Counted from the stretch's first letter, positions 16,564 to 25,763 are shown. The stretch: DNA of 35,227 nt from an uncultured Collinsella sp. (GCA_902465105.1 CABQLM010000014.1:1-35227); one strand, 5' to 3'. Notes: generated by a model not told the origin, from the sequence alone. Numbers and translations are program-made.

Positions 16564-17544
16564 TTACTCCCACTCGACCGTGCCAACGGGCTTGGGCGTG
16601 AGGTCGTAGCACACGCGGCAGATACCGGGAACCTCGGCGGTGACGCGGGCGGTGATGCGCTTGAGCAGTGCCCAGTCGAGCTCGGGCACCTCGGCGGTCA
16701 TCACGTCGACGGTGTTGATGCAGCGGATGATGCAGGGCCAATCGTAGGCGCGCTTGCCCTCGCGCACGCCGGTGGCGCGGAAGTCGGGTACGACGGCAAA
16801 ATACTGCCAGATGGTCAGGCCTGCCTTGTCGATCTCCTCGCGCACGATGGCGTCGGCTTCGCGCAGCGCCTCAAGACGGTCGCGGGTGATGGCACCAAGG
16901 CAGCGGACGCCCAGGCCGGGGCCTGGGAACGGTTGGCGCTCAACCATGTTCTCGGGCAGGCCGAGCTCGCGACCGACCACGCGGACCTCGTCCTTGTACA
17001 GCAGTTTGACGGGCTCGCAGAGCTCAAACCGCAGGTCCTCGGGCAGGCCGCCCACGTTGTGGTGAGCCTTCACGCCGTCCTGAGACTCCAGAATGTCGGG
17101 ATAAATGGTGCCCTGGGCGAGGAAGCTGACCTCGTCGCCAACCTTGCGGGCCTCCTCCTCGAACACGCGAATGAACTCGGCGCCGATAATCTTGCGCTTG
17201 GCCTCGGGCTCCTCAACATCGACGAGCTTGTCCAAGAAGCGGTCGGTGACGTCAACGTAAACCAGGTTGGCATCCATCTGGTTCTTGAAGACGTCGACGA
17301 CCTGCTCGCTCTCGCCCTTGCGCATCAAGCCGTGGTTCACATGCACGCAAATGAGCTGCTTGCCGATGGCTTTAATCAGAAGAGCCGCAACGACGGAGCT
17401 GTCAACGCCGCCAGAAAGGGCCAGCAGGACCTTCTTATCGCCGATCTGCTCGCGGATTGCAGTGACCTGCTCTTCGATGAACACCTGGGCAAGTTCGGGA
17501 GTGGTGATACGCACCATGTCGTCGGGACGCTTGTTGGGATCCAT
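16564..17544 (-). CDS. guaA: GMP synthase, ATP-pyrophosphatase subunit only
   Basis: A 326-aa enzyme of purine synthesis that aminates XMP to GMP. It contains the PP-loop ATPase (LSGGVDSS, residues 43-50), the helices around NHGLMRKGE, and the C-terminal dimerisation domain (RQPFPGPGLGVRCLG...IIRCINTVDVMTAE...KPVGTVEWE). Bacterial GuaA is usually about 510-525 aa, with an N-terminal glutamine amidotransferase. That domain is absent here and no amidotransferase gene is adjacent. The ATG at 17544 has AAGGAG six bases before it, so the short form is a genuine start, not a truncation by misannotation. The layout resembles the split archaeal GuaAb. The ammonia donor is either a separate GATase elsewhere or free ammonia. 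Confidence 0.93.
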   Translation of the reverse strand: MDPNKRPDDMVRITTPELAQVFIEEQVTAIREQIGDKKVLLALSGGVDSSVVAALLIKAIGKQLICVHVNHGLMRKGESEQVVDVFKNQMDANLVYVDVTDRFLDKLVDVEEPEAKRKIIGAEFIRVFEEEARKVGDEVSFLAQGTIYPDILESQDGVKAHHNVGGLPEDLRFELCEPVKLLYKDEVRVVGRELGLPENMVERQPFPGPGLGVRCLGAITRDRLEALREADAIVREEIDKAGLTIWQYFAVVPDFRATGVREGKRAYDWPCIIRCINTVDVMTAEVPELDWALLKRITARVTAEVPGICRVCYDLTPKPVGTVEWE

Positions 17545-17610
17545 GCAGAGCTCCTTCTCGGTTCGATGGAAATGCGCCGCGCGTATGCAAACGCACCGTC
17601 ATATGACCTC

Positions 17611-17616
17611 ATTATA
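17611..17616 (-). promoter_or_regulatory. Consensus -10 box of guaA
   Basis: A perfect TATAAT on the minus strand lies about 70 bases before the guaA ATG. No good -35 is seen at 16-18 bases upstream. Confidence 0.5.
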
Positions 17617-17693
17617 TGCAGAGCAAGGTCCATTCCCATCGCTGCGGTAGAGCTTTTTACAGGGGCGGCATTTTTTCTATATCCCAAGGTCAG

Positions 17694-18596
17694 CTAGGCT
17701 TCGATAACCACTTCGGGGGCGGCATCGGTAAACTTGCCGTTTATACGCTCGGCGCACTCGTAGGCGATTCCTACGGCAGGACCGACATGCACGCCAATGA
17801 CGGGGCTCGCAGGTACAACCCGGGCCCTAAAGCCAGCCAGCGGATTAATAACCTCCTCGGCCCATTCCTCTGCCGGGGCCTTCGACCCAATGTAGTGCAC
17901 GGTCAAGTTTTTGAGGCCACACGCCGCGACGTCCTCTTGCCACATCTTGACGATCTTTGCCATGGCCTTCTTTTGCGTGCGCGTCTTGCCCGCCGTGCTC
18001 GCCTCACCATCCTTGACGGTGAGAATCGGGGCGATACTCATAACGTTGCCGATCAGCGCGGCAGCTCTTCCAATGCGGCCGCCCTTTTCCAAAAAGCGCA
18101 GGGACTCGGGCGTAAAGAGAAAGCGCCCGGAATACAGTGTGTTCTCGGCGGCGGCAGCGCACGCCTGCAGGTCCTGTCCATCGCGTGCGGCCTGGGCGGC
18201 AGCAAGCACGGCATGACCCAGCTCCATACAGTTGGTCATGCTGTCGATAACGGCAAACTTAAACCCGGGGTGCCCCTGAGCGACCTCGCGCGCCATGCGC
18301 AAGAAAGTCTCAAACGTGCCGGACATCTTGCTGCTGATGAAAATGCCCAACGCCTCGTCACCGTCTGCTTGAATGCGCTCAAGCAGCTCCTTGGCATCTT
18401 CGGGCGAGGGTTGACTCGAGGTCGGAATGTCATCAACCATCTCGTAAATGTCCTGGTAAAAGGCATCCAGATCGGTCTCGGCCTCGACATAACTCTTGCC
18501 GCCGCGGTTGATGACCAGCGACAGCACCTCGATACCGAGCCCTTCCCGTATGTCAGCAGGAATAGAGGAAGTCGAATCAGTAATGACACGAATCAT
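17694..18596 (-). CDS. DegV family fatty-acid-binding protein
   Basis: A 300-aa cytoplasmic protein of the DegV/FakB type, which binds a fatty acid for phosphorylation by a FakA kinase. It begins IRVITDSTSSIP, the DegV signature; the DST motif contacts the carboxylate. Other family features are ISSKMSGTFE near residue 97, VIDSMTNCMELGH, LRFLEKGGRIG and the C-terminal HVGPAVGI. The ATG at 18596 is preferred over an upstream start at 18695: translation there would cover the promoter and palindrome, and GAAAGG precedes 18596. No FakA gene is nearby. It is divergent from the LuxR-type gene around the palindrome at 18661-18682. Confidence 0.92.
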   Translation of the reverse strand: MIRVITDSTSSIPADIREGLGIEVLSLVINRGGKSYVEAETDLDAFYQDIYEMVDDIPTSSQPSPEDAKELLERIQADGDEALGIFISSKMSGTFETFLRMAREVAQGHPGFKFAVIDSMTNCMELGHAVLAAAQAARDGQDLQACAAAAENTLYSGRFLFTPESLRFLEKGGRIGRAAALIGNVMSIAPILTVKDGEASTAGKTRTQKKAMAKIVKMWQEDVAACGLKNLTVHYIGSKAPAEEWAEEVINPLAGFRARVVPASPVIGVHVGPAVGIAYECAERINGKFTDAAPEVVIEA

Positions 18597-18660
18597 GGGA
18601 TGCTGCCTTTCAATCGTCCGCGTTTTGTCCGCGCCGCGAAGGCAGACACGCATGGAGCCG

Positions 18661-18690
18661 TTATTGGACTTGAGTCCAATAACTATTGTA
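18661..18690. promoter_or_regulatory. Perfect 22-bp palindromic operator next to a degV -10 box
   Basis: Ten-base arms ttattggact (18661-18670) and agtccaataa (18673-18682) are perfect reverse complements around tg. On the minus strand TACAAT (18690-18685) lies just upstream, so the palindrome would cover the degV transcription start. A repressor site is the natural reading; the regulator is unknown. Confidence 0.55.
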
Positions 18691-18807
18691 TCCAATGCGG
18701 GCGGGACTATTCTGGGAGCACAAATCTCGGCACGCTGTCTTCGGCTTTAGCTGCCGAGCGGCGGGGTAAAATGGCTGCTAATGTTGCCACCTGATGGGAG
18801 ATGAAAG

Positions 18808-19812
18808 ATGGACTGCGATGGCTACCCATGCGTTCCCATGCCGTTGATGTGCACCGCCTTTGTGCCGGGACAGATTGACGCTGCGGTTGCGGGCATTTCC
18901 GACCCCGATTCACGCACCATCGCCACGGCAGAAGCGCTGTACTTTCGCGGACAGGCCACCCTCGCCGCCAAGACGGCGCGCCCCTATCTCGACGCCACCG
19001 ACCCCGCACTGCGCTATTCCGCATGCTTTATCTGCGGATATGCCAGTCTGTCGCTCAACCGTATCGCCGATGCCCGCCGTTGCCTCGCGGGCATCCTCGA
19101 TACGCCAACTGACGAGGAATCGCCTGCCGTCCACGCCATGCATATCCTGTTCGCCTCCGCCGCGAGCGTCCTGCTACACCTGCCTTCCCCGTATTCTGCC
19201 GAAGAATTTTATCCGCTTGCGGCGCACCTACCCGAAGGCCTGCGTCTGTTCGCCAGCTACGTGATGGCGCACGCCTTGTATCTGCGCGGCGAATACGGCC
19301 GCAGTCTGGGCATGGCGGAAAACGCCCTGATCATGAAACAGGGAAGCTATCCGATCTCGGAACTGTTCCTGCACCTGTCGGCTTCCATTGCCTGCATGAG
19401 CCTCAAGGACATCGACGCCGCAAAAGCACACTTCGGAGCCGCTTGGGACATTGCGCGTCCCGACGGCCTTATCGAGCTCATCGGCGAACACCACGGCCTT
19501 TTGCAGGGACTCATCGAGGCATGCCTAAAATCGCAATACCCTGACGATTTCGCACGCATCATCGAGATTACGTACCGCTTCAGCTACGGCTGGCGGCGCA
19601 TCCACAACCCCGATTCGGGCGAGGACGTGGCCGACGATTTAACGACCACAGAGTTCACCATGGCCATGCTCGCCTGCCGCGGATGGACCAACGCCGAAAT
19701 CGCACGCCACATGGAAGTATCGCCGGGCACTGTTAAAAACCGCCTATCAGGAGTGTATGCCAAGCTTGGTATCGGAACTCGCGCCGAGCTGGTTGCCCAC
19801 ATGTTGCGTTAG
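18808..19812 (+). CDS. TPR-like regulator with C-terminal LuxR HTH domain
   Basis: A 334-aa transcription regulator. The first 250 residues are helical with TPR-like pairs (for example FASYVMAHALYLRGEYGRSL and SIACMSLKDIDAAKAHFGAA). The C-terminal LuxR/GerE HTH spans about 275-332 (LTTTEFTMAMLACRGWTNAEIARHMEVSPGTVKNRLSGVYAKLGI, cited by its key parts TEFTMAML, NAEIARHM and GTVKNRLS). No receiver or ligand domain is recognised. The ATG at 18808 follows GGGAG by seven bases. Such stand-alone LuxR proteins are abundant in Coriobacteriia. It lies 155 bp upstream of the giant surface protein gene and could regulate that gene or degV. Confidence 0.88.
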   Translation: MDCDGYPCVPMPLMCTAFVPGQIDAAVAGISDPDSRTIATAEALYFRGQATLAAKTARPYLDATDPALRYSACFICGYASLSLNRIADARRCLAGILDTPTDEESPAVHAMHILFASAASVLLHLPSPYSAEEFYPLAAHLPEGLRLFASYVMAHALYLRGEYGRSLGMAENALIMKQGSYPISELFLHLSASIACMSLKDIDAAKAHFGAAWDIARPDGLIELIGEHHGLLQGLIEACLKSQYPDDFARIIEITYRFSYGWRRIHNPDSGEDVADDLTTTEFTMAMLACRGWTNAEIARHMEVSPGTVKNRLSGVYAKLGIGTRAELVAHMLR

Positions 19813-19825
19813 CGACCGGGCTGCC

Positions 19826-19859
19826 AAGCGCATCGAACGCGTTCCGGAACCCGGCGCTT
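19826..19859 (+). terminator. Weak hairpin after the LuxR-type gene
   Basis: AAGCGC (19826-19831) and GCGCTT (19854-19859) enclose two overlapping palindromes (GAACGCGTTC and GTTCCGGAAC). No T run follows. It may be a partial terminator or a regulator site before the large surface gene. Confidence 0.3.
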
Positions 19860-19967
19860 CGCTCGATCAATTTGGACATTTTGACCCTTGAACGGCACTA
19901 CCGCCACGGGGCACCTTCTCGCAAAATTGGATTATTTCCACCGATACCTGCGGGATGGGAGCCCAAA

Positions 19968-22900
19968 ATGCTTGATCGCCGTTCGTTACTTATCGCCGGA
20001 GCATCCTCGCTGGCAGGCATCATGCTGCCTCGCGTGCCGGGCAGCGCAAACACCTTCATATTGCCGTTCGCGCCCACCGAGGCCTATGCCGACGAAGAAG
20101 GCCCCTTCAAGGTGCTCGTTCTCTCGCGCACTATGTTTGGCGTGGTCGTGGTCGACGTCGCCAACAAGAATACGCCCATCACGGGTGCCCAGGTCACGCT
20201 CACATCGCGCTATGCCGCAGGCAAGCAGCTTACCGCCACTACCGATAACGAAGGCACGGCTATCTTTGAGGTCGCGCCGCTTTCGGAAGGCTACGTGGAC
20301 GAGGCAACGCTTCTCGACGCGTACGACTTTAACGGCGGTATCTCCATCAGCATGAAAGGCTACCGCGATGTCGAGATTCCCCTCGCGCGTGTCCAAGGCG
20401 GCACCGCTATTACCGCACCCACACGTCCGCTCTCCGATGGCGAGCCGTACTTTCGACAGCTCACGTTCGACGAATGGGACATCCAGTACGCCGACGCCAC
20501 GTTTATGGCAATGCCAGCGGACGAAGCAGCAAACGACCAGCCCGACACGCACGCTTTTACCGTGCAGGCTCATCTGCCGCAGGGCGGGCAGGCAACGTTG
20601 CATATCAATAAAGTGATGCCCGCTGCGGGCAGCTCAACCGAAACCGTCACGCAGATCGGCCAGATCAAGGCCAGCGCATCGGGCGCGGATAATCTGGCGA
20701 CGTTCACGCTCGAAGACACGTTCCTCGATGCAGCTTCGGGTCTTCTGGAAGAAGGGTGCAGGCTGCGCTTTGTCCTCGACTATCAGGGCAAAACCTACAC
20801 GCTCTCCTCCCCCATGGCCGTTGTCACCGCGCCGGCCGCAAAGGCGGAATCGGGCTCGACCACCATCATTCCCACCACCATGGACCAAGAGATCACTCCG
20901 TTTGATTTCCCCGCATCGTTTCCCGGCATCGGCGGCAATAAGTTCACGTGTTGGATGCCCTCGTTCCCCATTTTGTTCGATTTCTCGTTTGCCGGGTACG
21001 TACTGTTTGGCGGAGGATACAAACCAGCCAGCTATATGAACGATTCGGGCAACCCTGATCCTGAATACTGGAAGAAGTCACCGCGTGAGTCGGGCGCCAA
21101 GCAGGCAAACCGCTACCTCGACGAGATGGAGGGGAAGTGGAATCAGTACAAGAGCATGAGTGCCGGTTCGGGCACCGATCCAAGAAACACCAAGCTCCTT
21201 CGCCACCATTGCACGCCGCTGTTCACGATGGATATCGCCACACAGCTGTACGGCTCGCTCGCCTACGATTGGGCGGGCAAAACCTGGGGTAACAACAACG
21301 ACCCCGCATACGGCAATATTAAGGCCCTCTTCCAGGTAAGAAGCGACCTCAATTGGACCGAGCAGTTTACCCTAGGACCGGTGCCATTTTTCCTAAACGT
21401 CAACCCCTGGGTGCTGGCAAAACTGGCGCTCGCCGTGGGCGCCCACACGCACGGTAGCGGCGCGGCGTTTTTCAAGAACATTTCGCTCGACTATTCAAAC
21501 ACGTCGGGCTCGTTCACCATCCAGATCGGGCTTGCCGTCACCTTTGGAGCCGGCGTTGCAGGCGTCGCCTCGTCTGCCGTGCGCGGCGCCGCATCCCTCA
21601 CACTGTTCATTGGGTACGAGAAGGCAGACGGCCACCAGCTTCCGCGACTGCGCGTAGGTGCAGACGTCGATGTCGACGTGATACTCCAGTTCGTAATGTT
21701 CAAGTGGACCACCAAGGCTTGGTCGGGGTCGTGGCCCACACTCCTCGATTCGTGGAATATGTCGGTGAACAATGGCAACCAGTATGTGCTCCAGCGCTCT
21801 GAGCTCGCATTGGGTGGAGATACGCCTTATACGCTGGATGCCCGCTTCGGCTCGGCCGGCAACATTGAGGCGGGCGGCGTGCCGCAGTTTATCGCATCGG
21901 CCACCATCGTCACCAACGCCGAGCTGCTCGCGCGCGCCGAGGTTAAGGCCACTGCCGTAAACGTCGCGCCTGTCGTGCGCGATTGGGATCAAGCGGTCAC
22001 GCGCATTGAGCTCGAGGCGGATGCAGAAAGCGACGACACGGGACAGATCGAGCATTTCGTCCATGCACTGATAGAGAACGACGAAAACACCGCGCCGATG
22101 TATGAGTACACCTACATCGGTCAGGCAACGAACACCGTTGCCGACCCGAACGCCAATTCTGCCGGCGTGTCGGAGGACGAGCGTGGCGGCATAAAACCCT
22201 CGAGCGACAACGTGCTGTTTTCCGGCGTGCTCAGCGAAGCCCACATGAAGCTAACGATGATTGCCGGCGTGGAGTGCCTATTCCGTATCGCCTCGGTGCG
22301 CTACGGCGAGAATGGTCGTTCGCGCCTGGTGGTGCATACAAAGACGAACGGCACGTGGTCCGCTCCCACGCCCGTGGACTTCCCCCTTGGGTTTGGCGAG
22401 GGCGACGTGGAGCGCGACGGCATATACGATTACGACTTCGACGTGGTGGAATATAAGGACGGAAGAGAAAACCAGGACGCCTACGTGCTGCTGGTCTCGG
22501 GCGAGCGCCCCGACGGCGACAACACTTTTTTCGATACGGCAAGCACAGCCGGCATACTGTCCGTTGTGCGCCTGCGCATAAGCAACGACGGAGTTCGCGT
22601 GATATCGCACACGTCGTGGCGCAGCATCTCGCGCGGCCGCCTTCAGGAGGATGGCTATCATTGCCTGCAGTGCCCACGCATCACGGTGGGCAAGACACTG
22701 GTCGACGGGCGCCTGTCGGGCGCCTACCTCCACCGCCGCGGAACCACCGCAGAAAAGGCGCTCGGCAGCGAGGCCGAGGTTGCGCTGGAATGCTTTACCC
22801 TGTGGTCGGATGATTTGGGCGACAGCCTCACGTTCCGTCAGGTCCTCCGCTTTCCACAGGCACCGTCGAGCATCGAGCTCGGCGCGCCCGAGAATATCAA

Positions 22901-24335
22901 CGGCAAAATGGTGGTGCCCGTTGCATACGAGACCGCAGGCGGTTGTGGCTGTGCATCGTACGCCGTGATCGGCCAGTCCATTGCGGGCTGGGGCGTTATG
23001 TCGCCAGATGCCACAGTACCCCACGCGGTGCCGTGGCCGCAGCACACGGGCTTTTTGGCTACCGTCAACGAGCAACTGCAGCATATTACTTGGACGCGAG
23101 GCGCATGGGCATTTGCAACGCAGCCCGTGGGTGCCGCAGGCTGTGGCCCGGCATCGTTTAGCGTAAGCAACAACGGCAGGTGCGTGCTCTATGTAGAGAA
23201 CACCGATGGCAAGGTGGGACAAACCTACGACGAAGAAGGCAACCCGGTAGCAGTGATGGGCAAGCACTTCCGCATCTTCGCCAGCACCTTGGCAGGCGAT
23301 CTGTTCACGGAGCCGTTCGTGATGTGCGAGCTGGACCATCCCATCGATCAGATAACGACATTTTTGACGTCGGGAGGCATGCTCTCCACGCTCGCCACGC
23401 ACATTGTGAGCGCAGAGAAGAGCGAGGCAGAGCTGCACGGCATCGAAGTGCCCTTAGTGGCGTGTGCCACTCCGACGGGCGCGGTCGCTACCTCGGGCGC
23501 GGTGGTGCCCGGAGCAGCAGGCGAATCCTTCATGGTCACGGTGCGAAACGACGGCAACACCTTGCTGACCGCCGGCACGATCGATCTGTACCGAGAGGGC
23601 TCCAGCCAGCCGTTCTCCAGCGCATCCATCGGATTCGGAGTGAACGCACGCATGGCTTCGATCTACGATCCGGAGCTTGCCGAGGACGCTTCGGCCAACG
23701 ATATGGCACACGTGAAGTACGCGCTCGAGACGCTGGGCGCACGTTTTGCAACGCACCCGCTGGTAGCCGACAACGGCAACGCCGTGCTGGCACCGGGTTG
23801 CACGGCACAGTTCCGCATGAGCTTCGCCATCCCCGAGAGTTGGAGCGACGAAGTGGGCAAACGCGTAACGCTGTATGCGAAGGCGCGTAATCTGGTGGCG
23901 CTCGATCCCGTAACGCTCGAGGAAATTCGACCGGGCGCAAACTCGGCGCTGGGTGCCGTACTGCACGAGCTCCATGTGCCCGACGCGGCATGCGAACGCT
24001 CAGAAGTTCAGGTCGGCGTATACGACAGCGCGGATACGACAGGACTTCACGATGCACCGATGACGGCGGACGGCGGTGGCGGCTCAAGTGGCGGCGGTAC
24101 TGACAAGGGCGGCGGCTCCGGCGGAAGCAGCTCCAGCAGTGGCAAGGACCACGGCAATAACAAGCGCTCCGGAAAAGCGGGCGCGCTTGCGGGCACGGGC
24201 GACGTCAACGCTCCCCTTACGGCAGCCGCTGCAGCACTCGCCGCGGCAGGCGCCGGCCTCGTCGCCTACAGCGCCCGCCGCACAGCACTCGAAATCGACA
24301 CCGCCAATGAGGTCAATTCGGATAAGCCTCGCTAG
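19968..24335 (+). CDS. Giant surface protein with Tat-like signal and LAxTG anchor (1455 aa)
   Basis: A very large exported protein of unknown function. The ATG at 19968 has GGGAG six bases upstream. The N terminus MLDRRSLLIAGASSLAG is a twin-arginine type signal. Residues about 45-110 resemble a carboxypeptidase-regulatory-like beta domain (NKNTPITGAQVTLTS...TDNEGTAIFEV). The body is mostly beta-rich with many aromatic residues and has no recognised catalytic motif. Near the end is a Gly/Ser linker, then LAGTG (about residue 1407), a hydrophobic Ala-rich helix and an RR-containing tail of about 20 residues. LAxTG is the motif of class E sortases in high-GC Gram-positives, unlike the LPxTG of the other surface proteins here. 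The tail after the helix is longer than usual. Confidence 0.85.
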   Translation: MLDRRSLLIAGASSLAGIMLPRVPGSANTFILPFAPTEAYADEEGPFKVLVLSRTMFGVVVVDVANKNTPITGAQVTLTSRYAAGKQLTATTDNEGTAIFEVAPLSEGYVDEATLLDAYDFNGGISISMKGYRDVEIPLARVQGGTAITAPTRPLSDGEPYFRQLTFDEWDIQYADATFMAMPADEAANDQPDTHAFTVQAHLPQGGQATLHINKVMPAAGSSTETVTQIGQIKASASGADNLATFTLEDTFLDAASGLLEEGCRLRFVLDYQGKTYTLSSPMAVVTAPAAKAESGSTTIIPTTMDQEITPFDFPASFPGIGGNKFTCWMPSFPILFDFSFAGYVLFGGGYKPASYMNDSGNPDPEYWKKSPRESGAKQANRYLDEMEGKWNQYKSMSAGSGTDPRNTKLLRHHCTPLFTMDIATQLYGSLAYDWAGKTWGNNNDPAYGNIKALFQVRSDLNWTEQFTLGPVPFFLNVNPWVLAKLALAVGAHTHGSGAAFFKNISLDYSNTSGSFTIQIGLAVTFGAGVAGVASSAVRGAASLTLFIGYEKADGHQLPRLRVGADVDVDVILQFVMFKWTTKAWSGSWPTLLDSWNMSVNNGNQYVLQRSELALGGDTPYTLDARFGSAGNIEAGGVPQFIASATIVTNAELLARAEVKATAVNVAPVVRDWDQAVTRIELEADAESDDTGQIEHFVHALIENDENTAPMYEYTYIGQATNTVADPNANSAGVSEDERGGIKPSSDNVLFSGVLSEAHMKLTMIAGVECLFRIASVRYGENGRSRLVVHTKTNGTWSAPTPVDFPLGFGEGDVERDGIYDYDFDVVEYKDGRENQDAYVLLVSGERPDGDNTFFDTASTAGILSVVRLRISNDGVRVISHTSWRSISRGRLQEDGYHCLQCPRITVGKTLVDGRLSGAYLHRRGTTAEKALGSEAEVALECFTLWSDDLGDSLTFRQVLRFPQAPSSIELGAPENINGKMVVPVAYETAGGCGCASYAVIGQSIAGWGVMSPDATVPHAVPWPQHTGFLATVNEQLQHITWTRGAWAFATQPVGAAGCGPASFSVSNNGRCVLYVENTDGKVGQTYDEEGNPVAVMGKHFRIFASTLAGDLFTEPFVMCELDHPIDQITTFLTSGGMLSTLATHIVSAEKSEAELHGIEVPLVACATPTGAVATSGAVVPGAAGESFMVTVRNDGNTLLTAGTIDLYREGSSQPFSSASIGFGVNARMASIYDPELAEDASANDMAHVKYALETLGARFATHPLVADNGNAVLAPGCTAQFRMSFAIPESWSDEVGKRVTLYAKARNLVALDPVTLEEIRPGANSALGAVLHELHVPDAACERSEVQVGVYDSADTTGLHDAPMTADGGGGSSGGGTDKGGGSGGSSSSSGKDHGNNKRSGKAGALAGTGDVNAPLTAAAAALAAAGAGLVAYSARRTALEIDTANEVNSDKPR

Positions 24336-24382
24336 CTCCTAGTTGCTTTTACGAGAGACGCCGACTCGGCTCATCGAACACC

Positions 24383-24418
24383 AAAAGGGGCTGGCCCCGA
24401 TAACTCGGAGCCAGCCCT
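24383..24418 (-). terminator. Rho-independent terminator of the lipoprotein gene
   Basis: GGGCTGGC (24417-24410) and GCCAGCCC (24395-24388) pair on the minus strand and are followed by CTTTTGG. It lies 30 bases past the stop at 24448 and about 50 past the end of the convergent surface gene. Confidence 0.8.
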
Positions 24419-24447
24419 GAGTCGCCTGACGTGGGAATCGCAACCCG

Positions 24448-25467
24448 CTACTTGAGCTTCAATGCCTCCATCATGGGCACGGCGGCGTCCCAATCGATCT
24501 TCCAGCCAATCGACACGCGGACGGTCTCGCCCGTCGCGGGAGCCGTCGCAAACAGCGTATGGCCGTTGTCGGGACCGGTAAAGCGCAGCCACGTTATGCC
24601 GTTGTACTCGACCTGGTCGGTTGTTGTCTCCTTGCCTTCGTAGACCTGCTCTAGGCTTGCAACCTCTTCCTCCGGCGAGCGCGGGAAGATGCTGATGTTC
24701 AGGCGTCCTCCAGTCTCGTCGTGGAAGAAGTTTGCCTTTTCGCGCTCTTCGTCGGACGAATCCAGCGTGTATCCATCGGCGGCCTCGATGCTGTACGATG
24801 CGCAGTCGATGCCCGTTAAATCTGCCTTCTCGCCAGAATCGGCCACGCCGCCGGCCGCCTTGAACTCCTTGGTCTCGCATCCCGTGGTGTCAAAGTGCAT
24901 GGCCTCATGATTCTTGGCGGGGGCATAAGCGTCTACGAACTCGACAGTGATAGGCCCGTAGTACGCCGTCTTGGGCGCCCAGAAATACACGTACTCAACG
25001 GTCTCGCCCGGGCCGATATCTGGCCTCTCGGAAAGGTCGATGCCCTCGTGCAGCTCATCGGGAGCCTCGCTTGCAACGTAGTCGAGCACGGCCGCCTTGC
25101 CGGAAGTAAACAACGGGTCGCCTGCCTCAAGATCTCCCTGGGCAGCATGCACGTTAAAGGAACTGAACGTCCTGTTCTTTGTGTTGTTGTTGGTGATCTT
25201 GATGTGCAGGTAAAAGCCGTCCTGCAGCTTGGCATCGCCGCGATAGAACGTACCGTGAGCCACCGACTCATAGGTAATGCCTGCCACCTCGACCGTCTGC
25301 GAATCATAGGCCTTGGGCTTTTCCTGCACAGGCGCGCTGCCGCCCGAACCGCCAGGCGAGCCGCTCGGAGCACTACCGCCACAGCCGGCCACTGTACACG
25401 CCAGCACGGCCGAAAGCGTCACGGTGGGAATTCCTAACAGCAGTTTCTTTGTCATGGGCCTCATCAT
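24448..25467 (-). CDS. Lipoprotein with DUF4352/DUF5067-like domain
   Basis: A 339-aa lipid-anchored protein. The signal peptide MTKKLLLGIPTVTL... ends in lipobox TVAGC, followed by a Gly/Ser/Pro linker. The region of about residues 60-190 looks like an Ig-like telokin fold of the DUF4352/DUF5067 type (FYLHIKITNNNTKNRTFSSF and later IGPGETVEYVYFW). The last 120 residues form a second domain (YSIEAADGYTLDSSDEER...VRVSIGWKIDWDAAVPMMEAL), possibly similar to DUF4358-like lipoprotein parts; this is not certain. Of several ATGs, 25467 is chosen because AAAGGAG lies eight bases upstream. Function unknown, probably cell-envelope associated. Confidence 0.82.
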   Translation of the reverse strand: MMRPMTKKLLLGIPTVTLSAVLACTVAGCGGSAPSGSPGGSGGSAPVQEKPKAYDSQTVEVAGITYESVAHGTFYRGDAKLQDGFYLHIKITNNNTKNRTFSSFNVHAAQGDLEAGDPLFTSGKAAVLDYVASEAPDELHEGIDLSERPDIGPGETVEYVYFWAPKTAYYGPITVEFVDAYAPAKNHEAMHFDTTGCETKEFKAAGGVADSGEKADLTGIDCASYSIEAADGYTLDSSDEEREKANFFHDETGGRLNISIFPRSPEEEVASLEQVYEGKETTTDQVEYNGITWLRFTGPDNGHTLFATAPATGETVRVSIGWKIDWDAAVPMMEALKLK

Positions 25468-25763
25468 TCTCACCGCTCCTTTCGGCTTGCAGCTCATCCA
25501 TTGCCCGAGTCCCAAGTCGACCCCGTGGCATCGGCTTCCACTATGAGCGTATGACGAAACACGGCGCCGGCGAAGTGACCCGTGGCCCAAATAACGACCC
25601 ACCAGCGTTCCTTATGGGCCAAAAGAACTCGCACATGCACGCCCCCGGCCCATAAAACGAGACGTCTGTCCCAATGTTCGATTCGATCCAACAATCCGCA
25701 CGACACGTTTTCGACAACGTATCCAACCGCAAACGCAGCAAGACGCATTCGGCCGCCTTCAAA
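25468..25763. other. Non-coding stretch with repeated GGCCCA-type motifs
   Basis: This stretch has no supportable gene. It holds a 9-bp inverted repeat, ttatgggcc (25612-25620) and ggcccataa (25647-25655). A third related site, ggcccaaataacga, starts at 25584. These lie between the divergent lipoprotein and ATPase genes and may be operator half-sites. A minus-strand frame here is hydrophobic in parts but has no start signal. Confidence 0.4.

Noticed and set aside
16375..17697. 440-codon plus-strand open frame
   Set aside because: Antisense shadow of guaA, with a repetitive composition that follows from guaA codon usage.
19831..19850. Second LexA box near the giant surface gene (cgaacgcgttccg)
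   Set aside because: The spacing between CGAAC and GTTC is two bases, not four, so it does not fit the consensus.
22278..23438. 386-codon minus-strand open frame
   Set aside because: Antisense to the giant surface protein; no start signal or domain.
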